The position numbers and the translations under genes are program-made. A model generated the notes under the pieces. The model was not told the origin of the DNA. It searched no databases and saw nothing but the letters and a program-made list of their open reading frames with translations. 64,000 nt of DNA from an uncultured Clostridia bacterium (GTDB lineage Bacteria > Bacillota > Clostridia > Christensenellales > Pumilibacteraceae), in NCBI GenBank assembly GCA_947175195.1, contig CAMWLQ010000002.1, positions 124,001 to 188,000 on the forward strand, in the 5' to 3' direction. Each line of letters begins with the position of its first letter. Within the stretch, counting starts at the first letter, position 1. Positions 56,150 to 64,000 of this stretch are shown one piece after another.

Positions 56150-58086
56150 GTGTTTAACATATCTTTAAATTGATTTTCGTCAATAATTTTTTTGCCGAGC
56201 GCACGCGCCTTTTCCAGCTTACTGCCCGCGTTTTCGCCCGCGACGACAATATCGGTAAGCTTAGACACGCTCGATTGCACAATTCCGCCGTTTTGCTCTA
56301 TCAGCTTTGCCGCGTCGCCGCGAGTGAATTGTTGCAACGCGCCCGTCAAAACAAATTTCAGTCCCGAAAATTTGCCATCCGTCTTTTGCGCGTATACGGG
56401 GTCTATGCCATGTTCTTTGTACTTTGCCAATAGCTCGCCGTGCACCGAAAAGTATTCGACTATGGATTGCGCCACAATCGCGCCCACGTCTTGTATGGCG
56501 GTCAATTCCTCCTCGCCCGCCTTGGACAGCGCGTCTATCGATCCGAAATGCTCGGCAAGCGCACGCGCCGTTACCTTGCCGACGTTTTCTATACATAACG
56601 CGCTTATAAAGTGCGGCAAGTCCGCAGTTTTGGAATCTTGTACGGCTTTGATAAAGTTGGATATTTTTTTGTCCTTGAATCCGTCTATGCGCGCAAGCTG
56701 CTCGCTTGTCAAATCGTACAGCTCAGCCGGAGAACGCACACCCAAAATATCGTAGAGCTGTTCCGCCGTCTTAATACTTACGCCGTCTATATCCATGCAG
56801 TCCTTGGAACAAAATTGCACTATACGCGCAACAACCTGCGCACGGCATCCGTAAAAATTGGTGCAAAACAGGTGCGCACCTTCCTCGGTAAGCGCCTGAC
56901 CGCAGCACGGACAAACAGTCGGCTTTTGTATATCGGTATCGTTTTGTCCACGCTCGGCAACGCCCAAAATTTCGGGAATAACGTCGTTGCTGCGACGAAT
57001 GAATACGCGCGAGCCTATCTTTACGTCCTTACGCAAAATATCGCCGTAATTGTTTAGCGTGGCGCGCTTGACTGTTGCGCCGCAAAGCTCGACGGGATCG
57101 AGCATTGCAAGCGGCGTAAGCTTGCCGGTCCTGCCCACCTGCCACTGCACACCGCGCAAAACGGTTGTCGTTTCCTCCGCCTCGAATTTGTACGCAATAG
57201 CCCATTTGGGGAACTTGTCGGTATAGCCAATCAAACCACGCATGTTCGCGTCGTCAACCTTGATTACCATTCCGTCTATGGCAAAGTCGAGCGCCGACCT
57301 ATCCACCGACTGAATTTTCGCAATTATCTCCTCAATATCGTTCGACTTAAAGCACATGCCCGTTTTAAATCGATTTTTGTTTAAAAATCCGATTTGATTG
57401 GTTTGAGAGCCGAGCGATTGCCCGTCGATATGATTAACATTATAAAACACTACGTCGAGATTGCGCTTAGCTGTTTCCCGCACGTCGAGGTTGCGTATTG
57501 CGCCCGCAACTGCGTTGCGCGGATTCTTAAGCGGAACTGCAGCAGTTGCGTTGTAAGCGTTGAGCGCGCTTATGCGCATAATGCCCTCGCCCTGCACCTC
57601 GACTGTACCTTTAAACGGTATGGAAAGCGGTACCGATTTTACAGTCTTTATTTGCTCGGTGACGTTTTCTCCGACCTCGCCGTTGCCGCGCGTTGCGCCT
57701 GACACAAGCTGTCCGTCACGGTAAGTCAAGCATATGGTCAAACCGTCCAGCTTATATTCAAGCGTGCATTCAGGCGCTTTGCCATCCGCACTCTTAAGCT
57801 TTTCAAACCACGCGCGCAGTTCATCAAAGCTGTTACACTTATCCAAGCTGTACAAGCGATTTATGTGCGTATGCGGAGCGAACGACTTGAGCGGCTCGCC
57901 GCCTACGCGTTTTGTGGGCGAATCCGCAAGTACCGTGCCCGTTTTTGTTTCCAGTGCACACAGTTCGTCGTAAAGCGCGTCGTACTCCTTGTCGGACACA
58001 ATCGGCTCGTCCAAAACGTAATACCTATAAGCAAGATCGTTAAGTCTTGCCACCAGCTCTTTCATAAGCGTAATATCGTCGTTCAT
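56146..58086 (-). CDS. ligA: NAD-dependent DNA ligase LigA
   Basis: 646 residues, full length. The adenylated lysine is K122 in TLEYKLDG. Zinc-finger cysteines (CPCCGQALTEEGAHLFC, about 398-414), HhH repeats and a C-terminal BRCT domain (about 570-646) are present. It seals Okazaki nicks. Ten bases after pcrA. Confidence 0.98.
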   Translation of the reverse strand: MNDDITLMKELVARLNDLAYRYYVLDEPIVSDKEYDALYDELCALETKTGTVLADSPTKRVGGEPLKSFAPHTHINRLYSLDKCNSFDELRAWFEKLKSADGKAPECTLEYKLDGLTICLTYRDGQLVSGATRGNGEVGENVTEQIKTVKSVPLSIPFKGTVEVQGEGIMRISALNAYNATAAVPLKNPRNAVAGAIRNLDVRETAKRNLDVVFYNVNHIDGQSLGSQTNQIGFLNKNRFKTGMCFKSNDIEEIIAKIQSVDRSALDFAIDGMVIKVDDANMRGLIGYTDKFPKWAIAYKFEAEETTTVLRGVQWQVGRTGKLTPLAMLDPVELCGATVKRATLNNYGDILRKDVKIGSRVFIRRSNDVIPEILGVAERGQNDTDIQKPTVCPCCGQALTEEGAHLFCTNFYGCRAQVVARIVQFCSKDCMDIDGVSIKTAEQLYDILGVRSPAELYDLTSEQLARIDGFKDKKISNFIKAVQDSKTADLPHFISALCIENVGKVTARALAEHFGSIDALSKAGEEELTAIQDVGAIVAQSIVEYFSVHGELLAKYKEHGIDPVYAQKTDGKFSGLKFVLTGALQQFTRGDAAKLIEQNGGIVQSSVSKLTDIVVAGENAGSKLEKARALGKKIIDENQFKDMLNT

Positions 58087-58095
58087 ATAGGCTCC

Positions 58096-60342
58096 TTAAT
58101 CCTTTACTACGGTAATTGGCGCAAAATCTACTGCAAGCAACATAACGCCGCCGCGCTCGAAATCTATTTTGGCGTACATGCTGTCGCCCATTTTTTCTAT
58201 GTCGATAATTTTGCCCTTCCCCAATCTTTTATGCATTACGGTAGCGCCAATCGCAACGTCGGACCTATTTGTCGGTTGCGGCGCGGTAGCCGCCTTCTTG
58301 CCGAAATCACTCTTGTAAGGCGCGCTGTAAGCGTTGCCGACGCCTATGCTGCCCCCGTATGACTGACTTTGCGATGACCCGCCTTGAGTGTTGCGCGGCG
58401 AATACGTATGAGACGGCGAGGCAGTAAATACGTCCTCTTTGCGTTCGGGACGCGTCACAAGCCCACATTCGGACAAAAACCTTGACGGTACGCTGTACCG
58501 CGTTTCGCCGTACAAAAACCGTGACTTTGCATATGTAAGGAACAGCCTGCGCCTTGCCCGCGTTACCGCAACGTACATAAGTCTGCGCTCCTCCTCCATG
58601 TGGTCCGATCCGTTTTCGTTTTGTCGCAACGACGGAAAAATCCCATCCTCCAAGCCGACAACAAATACGACGGGAAACTCCAAGCCCTTTGCGCTGTGAA
58701 CGGTTGCTATAGTAACGCAGTTGTCATCGTTCATGTCGTCAGTATCACTATACAACGATACCGTTTGCAAGTAGTCAAACAATGTAGCACCCTGGTTGTT
58801 CTTTACAAAATCGCGAACTGAGCTTACAAGCTCGTTAATGTTTTCCAGCCTTGCAGTCCCCTCGTCGTCATCCGAAAACAACCTATCTACGTTGAGCACG
58901 TTATAAAGCAAATATTTAAAGTAATCGGGAATAGGTCCTTCCGCCATATCGCGCAAGCGAACAAGCAATGCGCCAAAGTCTGAAAGCTTGCTTTTCAGTG
59001 CAGTAGGCAACGGATATGCGCTTGCGTTGACTATTATATCAAACGCGCTTTTACCGTTGGCTTGCGCTACCTCACGTATTTTTTCTATAGACGAATCACC
59101 TATGCCGCGGCGCGGAAAATTGATTATGCGAAAGATTGCCTCGTCATCTCGCGTGTTTACCGACGCTCGAGCATATGCCAAAACGTCCTTGATTTCCTTT
59201 CGGTCGTAAAACTTGAATCCGCCGAAAATATTGTGCGGAATACCGTATTGCAAAAACCGTTCTTCAAAGTGTCGCGTTAGCGCATTGGCACGCAAAAGCA
59301 CGGCGCAGTCCGAATAATTATATTCTCCGCTGTCCACCAAATCGAATATTTTTCGTACAACATAGTCCGCCTCAAACCCTTCGGTAGCGGCACAATAACA
59401 AACAACCTTTTCCCCACAGTCGGCGTCCGTCCATAGCTTTTTGTCCAGTCTATTGCTATTGACTTTGATTATTTTGTTTGCGACATCGAGGATATTTGAT
59501 GTAGAACGGTAATTTTGCTCGAGCTTGTAAACCTTACACTTAAAGTCTTTTTGAAAATCAAAAATGTTTTTGATTGTCGCGCCGCGCCAAGTATATATAC
59601 ACTGGTCCTCGTCACCCACCGCAAAAATATTTCCGTGCTTTCCCGCAAGTAATACAGCTATTTCGTATTGAATTGTATTTGTGTCTTGAAACTCGTCTAT
59701 ATGTATATAGCGAAATTTGTTTTGATAAAACTCGCGCGCCTCATAGCTCGACTTTAACAAATACAGCGTTTGTATCAACAAATCATCGTAGTCGAGCGCA
59801 TTGTTGGCTCTTAACACGTTTTGATACTGCGCATATACCTTGGCAATGTCTTCCACGTCCTGCGAATACTTAAATACTTGTTCGTAATCTTCTGGCGATA
59901 TTCCTTTGCTTTTGGCATTGGATATTTCGGCTATTAAGCGCTTTAACATATCGTCGTTAAGTTCGTTTTGTTTGGCAATGCGCTTGATTACGGCTTTTGT
60001 TTCGGTTTCGCCGTAAATAGTAAAGTTCTTATCAAACCCGATTTTGTCAATAAACCGCCTGAGTATGCGCACACACGCCGCGTGGAAAGTAAAAATCCAA
60101 ATGCCGTCAACATTGTCCAGCATTTTTTCCAGTCTTGTGCGCATTTCGTTTGCCGCTTTGTTGGTAAACGTTATAGCAAGAATATTGTACGGCTGCACGT
60201 GCAATTCATTTATCAAATGTGCAATGCGGTGCGTAAGCAACCGAGTTTTTCCGCTGCCTGCACCGGCAGTTACCAACACCGCACCATCCGTATCAAGTAC
60301 GGCACGCTTTTGTACTTCGTTTAGTGTTTCAAGACTGTACAT
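58096..60342 (-). CDS. pcrA: ATP-dependent DNA helicase PcrA (UvrD-like)
   Basis: 748 residues. Walker A AGAGSGKT at 26-33, the YIHIDEFQDTN motif II, GDEDQCIYTWRGA, and the VATVHSAKGLEFPVVFVVG motif V region. The C-terminal tail has the RNA polymerase-binding tudor-like segment. It unwinds DNA in repair. SD AAGAGGT. Confidence 0.97.
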   Translation of the reverse strand: MYSLETLNEVQKRAVLDTDGAVLVTAGAGSGKTRLLTHRIAHLINELHVQPYNILAITFTNKAANEMRTRLEKMLDNVDGIWIFTFHAACVRILRRFIDKIGFDKNFTIYGETETKAVIKRIAKQNELNDDMLKRLIAEISNAKSKGISPEDYEQVFKYSQDVEDIAKVYAQYQNVLRANNALDYDDLLIQTLYLLKSSYEAREFYQNKFRYIHIDEFQDTNTIQYEIAVLLAGKHGNIFAVGDEDQCIYTWRGATIKNIFDFQKDFKCKVYKLEQNYRSTSNILDVANKIIKVNSNRLDKKLWTDADCGEKVVCYCAATEGFEADYVVRKIFDLVDSGEYNYSDCAVLLRANALTRHFEERFLQYGIPHNIFGGFKFYDRKEIKDVLAYARASVNTRDDEAIFRIINFPRRGIGDSSIEKIREVAQANGKSAFDIIVNASAYPLPTALKSKLSDFGALLVRLRDMAEGPIPDYFKYLLYNVLNVDRLFSDDDEGTARLENINELVSSVRDFVKNNQGATLFDYLQTVSLYSDTDDMNDDNCVTIATVHSAKGLEFPVVFVVGLEDGIFPSLRQNENGSDHMEEERRLMYVAVTRARRRLFLTYAKSRFLYGETRYSVPSRFLSECGLVTRPERKEDVFTASPSHTYSPRNTQGGSSQSQSYGGSIGVGNAYSAPYKSDFGKKAATAPQPTNRSDVAIGATVMHKRLGKGKIIDIEKMGDSMYAKIDFERGGVMLLAVDFAPITVVKD

Positions 60343-60356
60343 AAAACCTCTTTTGT

Positions 60357-60740
60357 CTATGATCCCGTGCGTTCACGGTAATATCGTTCCTGCAATTCTC
60401 GGAATTTTTCGGACAGCTCCAGCACGTAACGCTGTTTGCCCGTGGCGTCCAGCCCGTCGTATACGTCACGCTCTATCAGCTGACCTATGGGATTGAGCGC
60501 TATCTCGCTGCTGTCCAGTATGTCGCAAACCTTGCGGTACATTTTTTCCTCGGCGGCGGTCGTGCTTGCCGCTACTTCGGCAAGTCGGTTTACGCGCATG
60601 GAATATTCCGCTATCGGCGCGGTGCCAGTTTGCTCCTCGTCCTGCTGCTTTTCGTGCCTAAGCGAATCAAAGTAGCCCATTTTAAGTCGCTGTTTAGCAA
60701 GCCAGCACCGCTTTTTTAGTTCACCGGTTTTCCGTGTCAT
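60357..60740 (-). CDS. hypothetical protein
   Basis: 127 residues, charged and helical, no Cys pairs, membrane segment or known motif. It starts MTRKTGELKKRCWLAKQR and ends in a long Arg/Glu/Leu helix. A strong SD GGAGGGT and a TATAAT at 60774-60769 support expression. It lies 14 bases before pcrA and may act with it, but I recognise no family. Confidence 0.65.
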   Translation of the reverse strand: MTRKTGELKKRCWLAKQRLKMGYFDSLRHEKQQDEEQTGTAPIAEYSMRVNRLAEVAASTTAAEEKMYRKVCDILDSSEIALNPIGQLIERDVYDGLDATGKQRYVLELSEKFRELQERYYRERTGS

Positions 60741-60833
60741 GTTGCACCCTCCATAATAGATAAGTGCATTATAGCACGGCGTAGCCGACGTAACATATAA
60801 TCGTTAAATGTTTACATAATGTAACATAATTCG

Positions 60834-61853
60834 TCATAAAGCGGCAGCGGCGTATAACAACAAATCCTCCGTTTCGGCAAAGCTAAGGCAAGGGTCGGTG
60901 ACGGATATTCCGCGCCCGCTATCGGTAACAGCCTTACTACCGCCGAGCAAATAACTTTCTATCATAATGCCTTTTACAAACGCGTTGTATTCCCCGTCCG
61001 CAAAATGCCCGACTATGTCCGCTAAAATCCCACGCACCATAGACGGGTTTTTTCCGCTGTTGGCGTGTCCCGTATCCACAATTACACCGCAATTAACACC
61101 TTGCGACTTAAAATCCTTTGCCGCACGCATAACCTTGTCATACCCGCAATTCGGAATGTTATTGCCGTCCAAATCGACAGCGCCGCGCAACACGCCGTGT
61201 ACATATGCGTTGCCGCTTGTCCGCACAATCGACCTATCGAATATAAATTCGTTGCTTTTGCTTGCGGCATGTATGCTGCCTGCCAGCTCGGTCATGTTTC
61301 CGCCAAGCGAGTTCTTTATGCCTATCGGAACGTCCAATCCGCTTGCCGTAAATCTATGCATCGGGTCCTCAGCGGTGCGCGCGCCTATAGTAACGTAGGA
61401 AAGCAAATCGTCGGTATACGGCGCCATTTGAGAATAAACCATTTCGTCGGCGGTCGGCAAGCCGATTTCCGTTACATCAATATGCAGCTTGCGCATAGCA
61501 ACAATACCTGCTTGAAAATCGATATTGCCGCTTTTTGCGTTCGGTGAATGTAATAAGCCCATATACCCGTCCCCGCGCGAGCGCGGTTTGGCGGTGTATA
61601 CGCGCATAACCGTAAGTATTTTATCCTGTATTTTATCAGCAACAGCCTTTAACTTTTGTGCGTACTCGCATACCGCGTCGGGATCGTCCGCCGAACACGG
61701 CCCGACTATAAAAATTTTGCGCGAATCGGTGCCGTCAAGCACAGCCTTTATTTGCCGCACCCCGTCATCACGCACACGCGCAGCCTTGTCGGATACTGGC
61801 AGTTGCTTTTTTAACTCGTCCGCCGATATTAGCGGCTTTATCCGTTCCAGCAT
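60834..61853 (-). CDS. 3-deoxy-7-phosphoheptulonate (DAHP) synthase, class I AroG/AroF type
   Basis: 339 residues. The IFIVGPCSADD (about 48-58), YTAKPRSRGDGYMGL (about 88-102), GARTAEDPMHR and DTGHANSGK segments match type I DAHP synthases of the AroF/G/H group. First step of aromatic amino-acid synthesis. Twelve bases after the coiled-coil gene; SD CGGAG. Confidence 0.95.
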   Translation of the reverse strand: MLERIKPLISADELKKQLPVSDKAARVRDDGVRQIKAVLDGTDSRKIFIVGPCSADDPDAVCEYAQKLKAVADKIQDKILTVMRVYTAKPRSRGDGYMGLLHSPNAKSGNIDFQAGIVAMRKLHIDVTEIGLPTADEMVYSQMAPYTDDLLSYVTIGARTAEDPMHRFTASGLDVPIGIKNSLGGNMTELAGSIHAASKSNEFIFDRSIVRTSGNAYVHGVLRGAVDLDGNNIPNCGYDKVMRAAKDFKSQGVNCGVIVDTGHANSGKNPSMVRGILADIVGHFADGEYNAFVKGIMIESYLLGGSKAVTDSGRGISVTDPCLSFAETEDLLLYAAAAL

Positions 61854-61865
61854 CTTTTAACTCCG

Positions 61866-62336
61866 TCAACTCACCTTATTTCCGCCAGACAGTGCCGCGC
61901 GCAATTCCTCACGATTTGTGCGCACGACTGCCAAAGTCGAGCATAAAAAGTTTTCCGTTTCCTTGAATAAGTTGTCGAGGTGCGCTTTAGTACGCAAAAT
62001 CAGGTTATCACACTGCGCGTAAGCGGTTTCTATGATTTGCTTGGATGCAATTTGCGCCGAACGCACTATTTCCGATTCGGACACAAGCTTGTTCGCCTGC
62101 TCCTCAGCCGCGCGAATGGTGTTTTTTGCGACTACGTCGGCGTTGCCGAGAATTTCCTTACGCCGCTCTTTAATGTAAGACGCGTCCTTGATATATTCGG
62201 GCAAAATGCGCGATAGGTTTTCGCACAACTCCGCACACAAATCCCAGTCGGGCTTTTTGGAAAAAAATCCATGTCCACTGCCCAACTCGCCTTTTAACTG
62301 TTCCAAAATTTCCAATGCGTCTTGCTGCTCTTTCAT
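61866..62336 (-). CDS. coiled-coil protein of unknown function
   Basis: 156 residues. Mostly one long helix (about 60-145) rich in Ala, Glu, Asn and Ile, resembling DivIVA-like or ATP-synthase b-like coiled coils, with a short acidic N-terminus. No membrane segment. SD AAAGGAGA. Between coaD and the DAHP synthase gene. Confidence 0.6.
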   Translation of the reverse strand: MKEQQDALEILEQLKGELGSGHGFFSKKPDWDLCAELCENLSRILPEYIKDASYIKERRKEILGNADVVAKNTIRAAEEQANKLVSESEIVRSAQIASKQIIETAYAQCDNLILRTKAHLDNLFKETENFLCSTLAVVRTNREELRAALSGGNKVS

Positions 62337-62355
62337 AGCACTCTCCTTTTACCGC

Positions 62356-62838
62356 CTAACGATTTTTGCCGTAAATATCGATTATTTGCTTTGCCGTACT
62401 CGGCACTACATATCCGCTTATATCTCCACCAAGCGCGGCTACCGTGCGTACTACAGTGGACGATACATGCCCGTACGCGGGATCGGTAATCAAAACAACC
62501 GATTCCACACCGCACAGCGATTTGTAAACCGCGGTTAAATCGCGCTCGTATTCCAAATCATTGCTGTTTCGCACACCGCGTATAAGCGCGCAATCACCCT
62601 TTTTCGCCGCATAGTCGGAAAGTAGTCCGCAAAAGCTTTCCACCGTGACGTTAGCAATTTCCGCAACGGCGGCTTTTACTATTTCCGTGCGAACAGAAAG
62701 CGGCGCGGTATTTTTTCCCGTTTCCTCAGCCACAGCCACAATAACTCCATCAAACAGTCTTGCCGCGCGCTCTACTATATTCCTATGTCCCAATGTGAAC
62801 GGATCAAACGTTCCCGCAAAAATCGCTTTCACTTTCAC
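62356..62838 (-). CDS. coaD: phosphopantetheine adenylyltransferase
   Basis: 160 residues. Nucleotidyltransferase motif AGTFDPFTLGH at 8-18 and the C-terminal VSSTVVRTVAALGGDISGYV segment. It makes dephospho-CoA, linking to CoaBC elsewhere in the window. Its start lies inside rsmD, overlapping by 35 bases. Confidence 0.97.
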   Translation of the reverse strand: MKVKAIFAGTFDPFTLGHRNIVERAARLFDGVIVAVAEETGKNTAPLSVRTEIVKAAVAEIANVTVESFCGLLSDYAAKKGDCALIRGVRNSNDLEYERDLTAVYKSLCGVESVVLITDPAYGHVSSTVVRTVAALGGDISGYVVPSTAKQIIDIYGKNR

Positions 62839-63361
62839 CTCGCACTATCTCGAAAGCCGACACACCGAATACTCGGCTGTCTATTATGTTGTCAATCGGC
62901 ACCGTTTTCAACGGTCTATCGGTTGCGTGTTCCAAAATCGCCACGCCCGACGACATCAACATGTCGTACTTGACGAGCAGCCTGTACACTTCCTCGGCAT
63001 AGTCGGTCTTGTACGGCGGGTCGCAAAACACCAAGTCAAACTTTTCCGTCTTGAGCATGCGCATTGCCCGCCTGAAATCGGACTGTACCGTTTGCGCCGT
63101 AATCTTGATTTTATCCAAATTGGCATGCACGTTTTTGCAGTCTATGTCAACAAATACGCAAGATTCCGCCCCGCGCGACAGCGCCTCTATACCGAGCGCA
63201 CCACTGCCGCAAAACATATCGAGGCACCTTTTGCCGCGCAAAAGCCCCTTCGATTCCAGCATGGAAAACAAACTACCCTTTACCATGTCGGTAGTCGGTC
63301 GCACCTCGCCGCGCGGCGAAATAAGCTTTGCGCCCTTGTGTTGTCCGGAAATAACTCGCAT
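62804..63361 (-). CDS. rsmD: 16S rRNA (guanine966-N2)-methyltransferase RsmD
   Basis: 185 residues. N-terminus MRVISGQHKG, SAM motif CLDMFCGSGALGIEALSRG, and the catalytic DPPY (FDLVFCDPPYKTDY, about 111-124). It methylates G966 of 16S rRNA. Three bases after fthC. Followed closely by coaD, a common pairing. Confidence 0.96.
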   Translation of the reverse strand: MRVISGQHKGAKLISPRGEVRPTTDMVKGSLFSMLESKGLLRGKRCLDMFCGSGALGIEALSRGAESCVFVDIDCKNVHANLDKIKITAQTVQSDFRRAMRMLKTEKFDLVFCDPPYKTDYAEEVYRLLVKYDMLMSSGVAILEHATDRPLKTVPIDNIIDSRVFGVSAFEIVRGESESDFCGNV

Positions 63362-63364
63362 ACC

Positions 63365-63922
63365 CTAAAAGTATATCACATTCTTATCCGTAACGCAACA
63401 ATCGAGGGGTATATCGGTGCATTCGGGTTGGAACTTTATTGCTTGTCCGCTAAACGCAAGCCCGATTTTGAATGTACTGTGTTCGGCAAAAAACCTATCG
63501 TAACAGCCTTTACCATAACCTATGCGGTAGCCGCGCTCGTTAAAACCGAGTAGCGGCGTTATGCAAAAGTCTATTTTTGACGGAATATACGAATTATCAT
63601 AACATTCGCGCGGAAGATTGCCCGTTTTGTCCGCCACGCCGCGCGACAAAAGTCTTCGCGGCGTAATGATTCCATCTTGCGTATACGGCGCGAACACTGT
63701 TACACCATTTTTTACCGCCAGCTTGTCCAGCAAATACGCTGTATCAACTTCCGAGCCGATAGACATATACACCATAACGTTGCCGCCGACAAGCTGCAGC
63801 GCCCTATCCGCAATCGCACGCGAAAGCAACGGCTTGTCCGAAAGCTCGTTGCGGTACCGCTTGAGCATTGCTCTAAGCTCCGCTTTGTTCGTATCATATA
63901 TAAATTCGTTCCGCTCGTCCAT
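63365..63922 (-). CDS. fthC: 5-formyltetrahydrofolate cyclo-ligase
   Basis: 185 residues. The RIGYGKGCYDRF motif (about 132-143) and the PLLGFNERG segment are family signatures. It converts 5-formyl-THF to 5,10-methenyl-THF. The ATG at 63922 overlaps the preceding gene by 29 bases; a start near residue 19 is possible but has no better support. Confidence 0.93.
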   Translation of the reverse strand: MDERNEFIYDTNKAELRAMLKRYRNELSDKPLLSRAIADRALQLVGGNVMVYMSIGSEVDTAYLLDKLAVKNGVTVFAPYTQDGIITPRRLLSRGVADKTGNLPRECYDNSYIPSKIDFCITPLLGFNERGYRIGYGKGCYDRFFAEHSTFKIGLAFSGQAIKFQPECTDIPLDCCVTDKNVIYF

Positions 63923-64000
63923 TAAACCCCGTAAGCACCTCGTAAACGATAGTTCCGTAGCATTTGGCTAAGTATTCGGTATCTTCCTTTTCGGCAATCA
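63894..64000 (-). CDS. alr: C-terminus of alanine racemase (partial)
   Basis: The last 34 residues before a TGA at 63896-63894. The segment CYGTIVYEVLTGFNGRAERIY matches the GTIxYEVLT...R..R.Y ending of alanine racemase. The rest lies outside the window. Overlap with fthC by 29 bases suggests one operon. Only the tail is seen, so the call is moderate. Confidence 0.72.
   Translation of the reverse strand, partial: IAEKEDTEYLAKCYGTIVYEVLTGFNGRAERIYI

Noticed and set aside
1-64000. tRNA/rRNA genes, CRISPR arrays, insertion sequences, phage or att sites
   Set aside because: I looked for regular short repeats, transposase motifs, inverted terminal repeats and tRNA-like clover motifs and found none. 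Small RNAs could be missed by eye.

Overview
The window looks like a chromosome segment of an endospore-forming Firmicute (Clostridia-like, GC in the mid-40s percent by eye). The evidence is the sporulation genes spoIIAA-spoIIAB-sigF, spoVAC-spoVAD-spoVAE and yunB, a CtsR-McsA-McsB-ClpC operon with a CtsR operator, an HrcA/CIRCE heat-shock operon, a Phe T-box leader, RNase Y, ComF, RarA and MutS2. No genus can be named from this sequence. Almost all genes lie on the minus strand. Only a partial gene at the left edge and a three-gene block at 27.8-29.8 kb are on the plus strand. I see no rRNA, tRNA, CRISPR array, insertion sequence, prophage or att site, and no stretch over 300 bases without a gene or leader RNA.

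Layout, read from high to low coordinates (the direction of most transcription): (1) 64.0-60.8 kb: alr(partial)-fthC-rsmD-coaD-coiled-coil protein-DAHP synthase. (2) 60.7-56.1 kb: unknown 127-aa protein-pcrA-ligA (DNA repair). (3) 56.1-47.2 kb: yicC-gmk-rpoZ-coaBC-priA-def-fmt-rsmB-rlmN, a nucleotide, CoA, translation-start and rRNA-modification run. (4) rplS alone, then a 1230-aa protein resembling cyclic beta-glucan synthase pieces, then rarA. (5) 41.5-37.9 kb: ABC exporter pair; dCMP deaminase and a zinc-ribbon membrane protein. (6) 37.8-30.6 kb: ctsR-mcsA-mcsB-clpC, hpf, pgi, an HPr-like protein and an unknown protein. (7) 29.8-27.8 kb, plus strand: degenerate glycerophosphodiesterase-like protein, GtrA-family membrane protein, unknown. 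(8) 27.7-24.1 kb: lepA-hemW and a DUF3267-like membrane metallopeptidase. (9) 24.1-17.2 kb: hrcA-grpE-dnaK-dnaJ, then ackA-comF. (10) 17.1-14.8 kb: rny and a PH-like membrane protein. (11) 14.7-8.6 kb: spoIIA operon, an AraC regulator, a toroid protein, the spoVA operon and yunB. (12) 8.6-0.5 kb: T-box, pheS-pheT-U32 peptidase-mutS2.

Most operons start from recognisable sigma-A promoters with 17-base spacers, and most starts have a good Shine-Dalgarno (SD) sequence. The main oddity is a set of genes whose TATAAT box lies exactly six bases before the ATG, with no SD: araC-like, DUF3267, lepA and rarA. This geometry predicts leaderless mRNAs. A small ORF ahead of spoVAC has the same layout behind a sigma-G-like promoter. 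Other points of interest are three proteins that keep a family fold but lose key catalytic residues (GDPD-like, HPr-like, GH94/NdvB-like).
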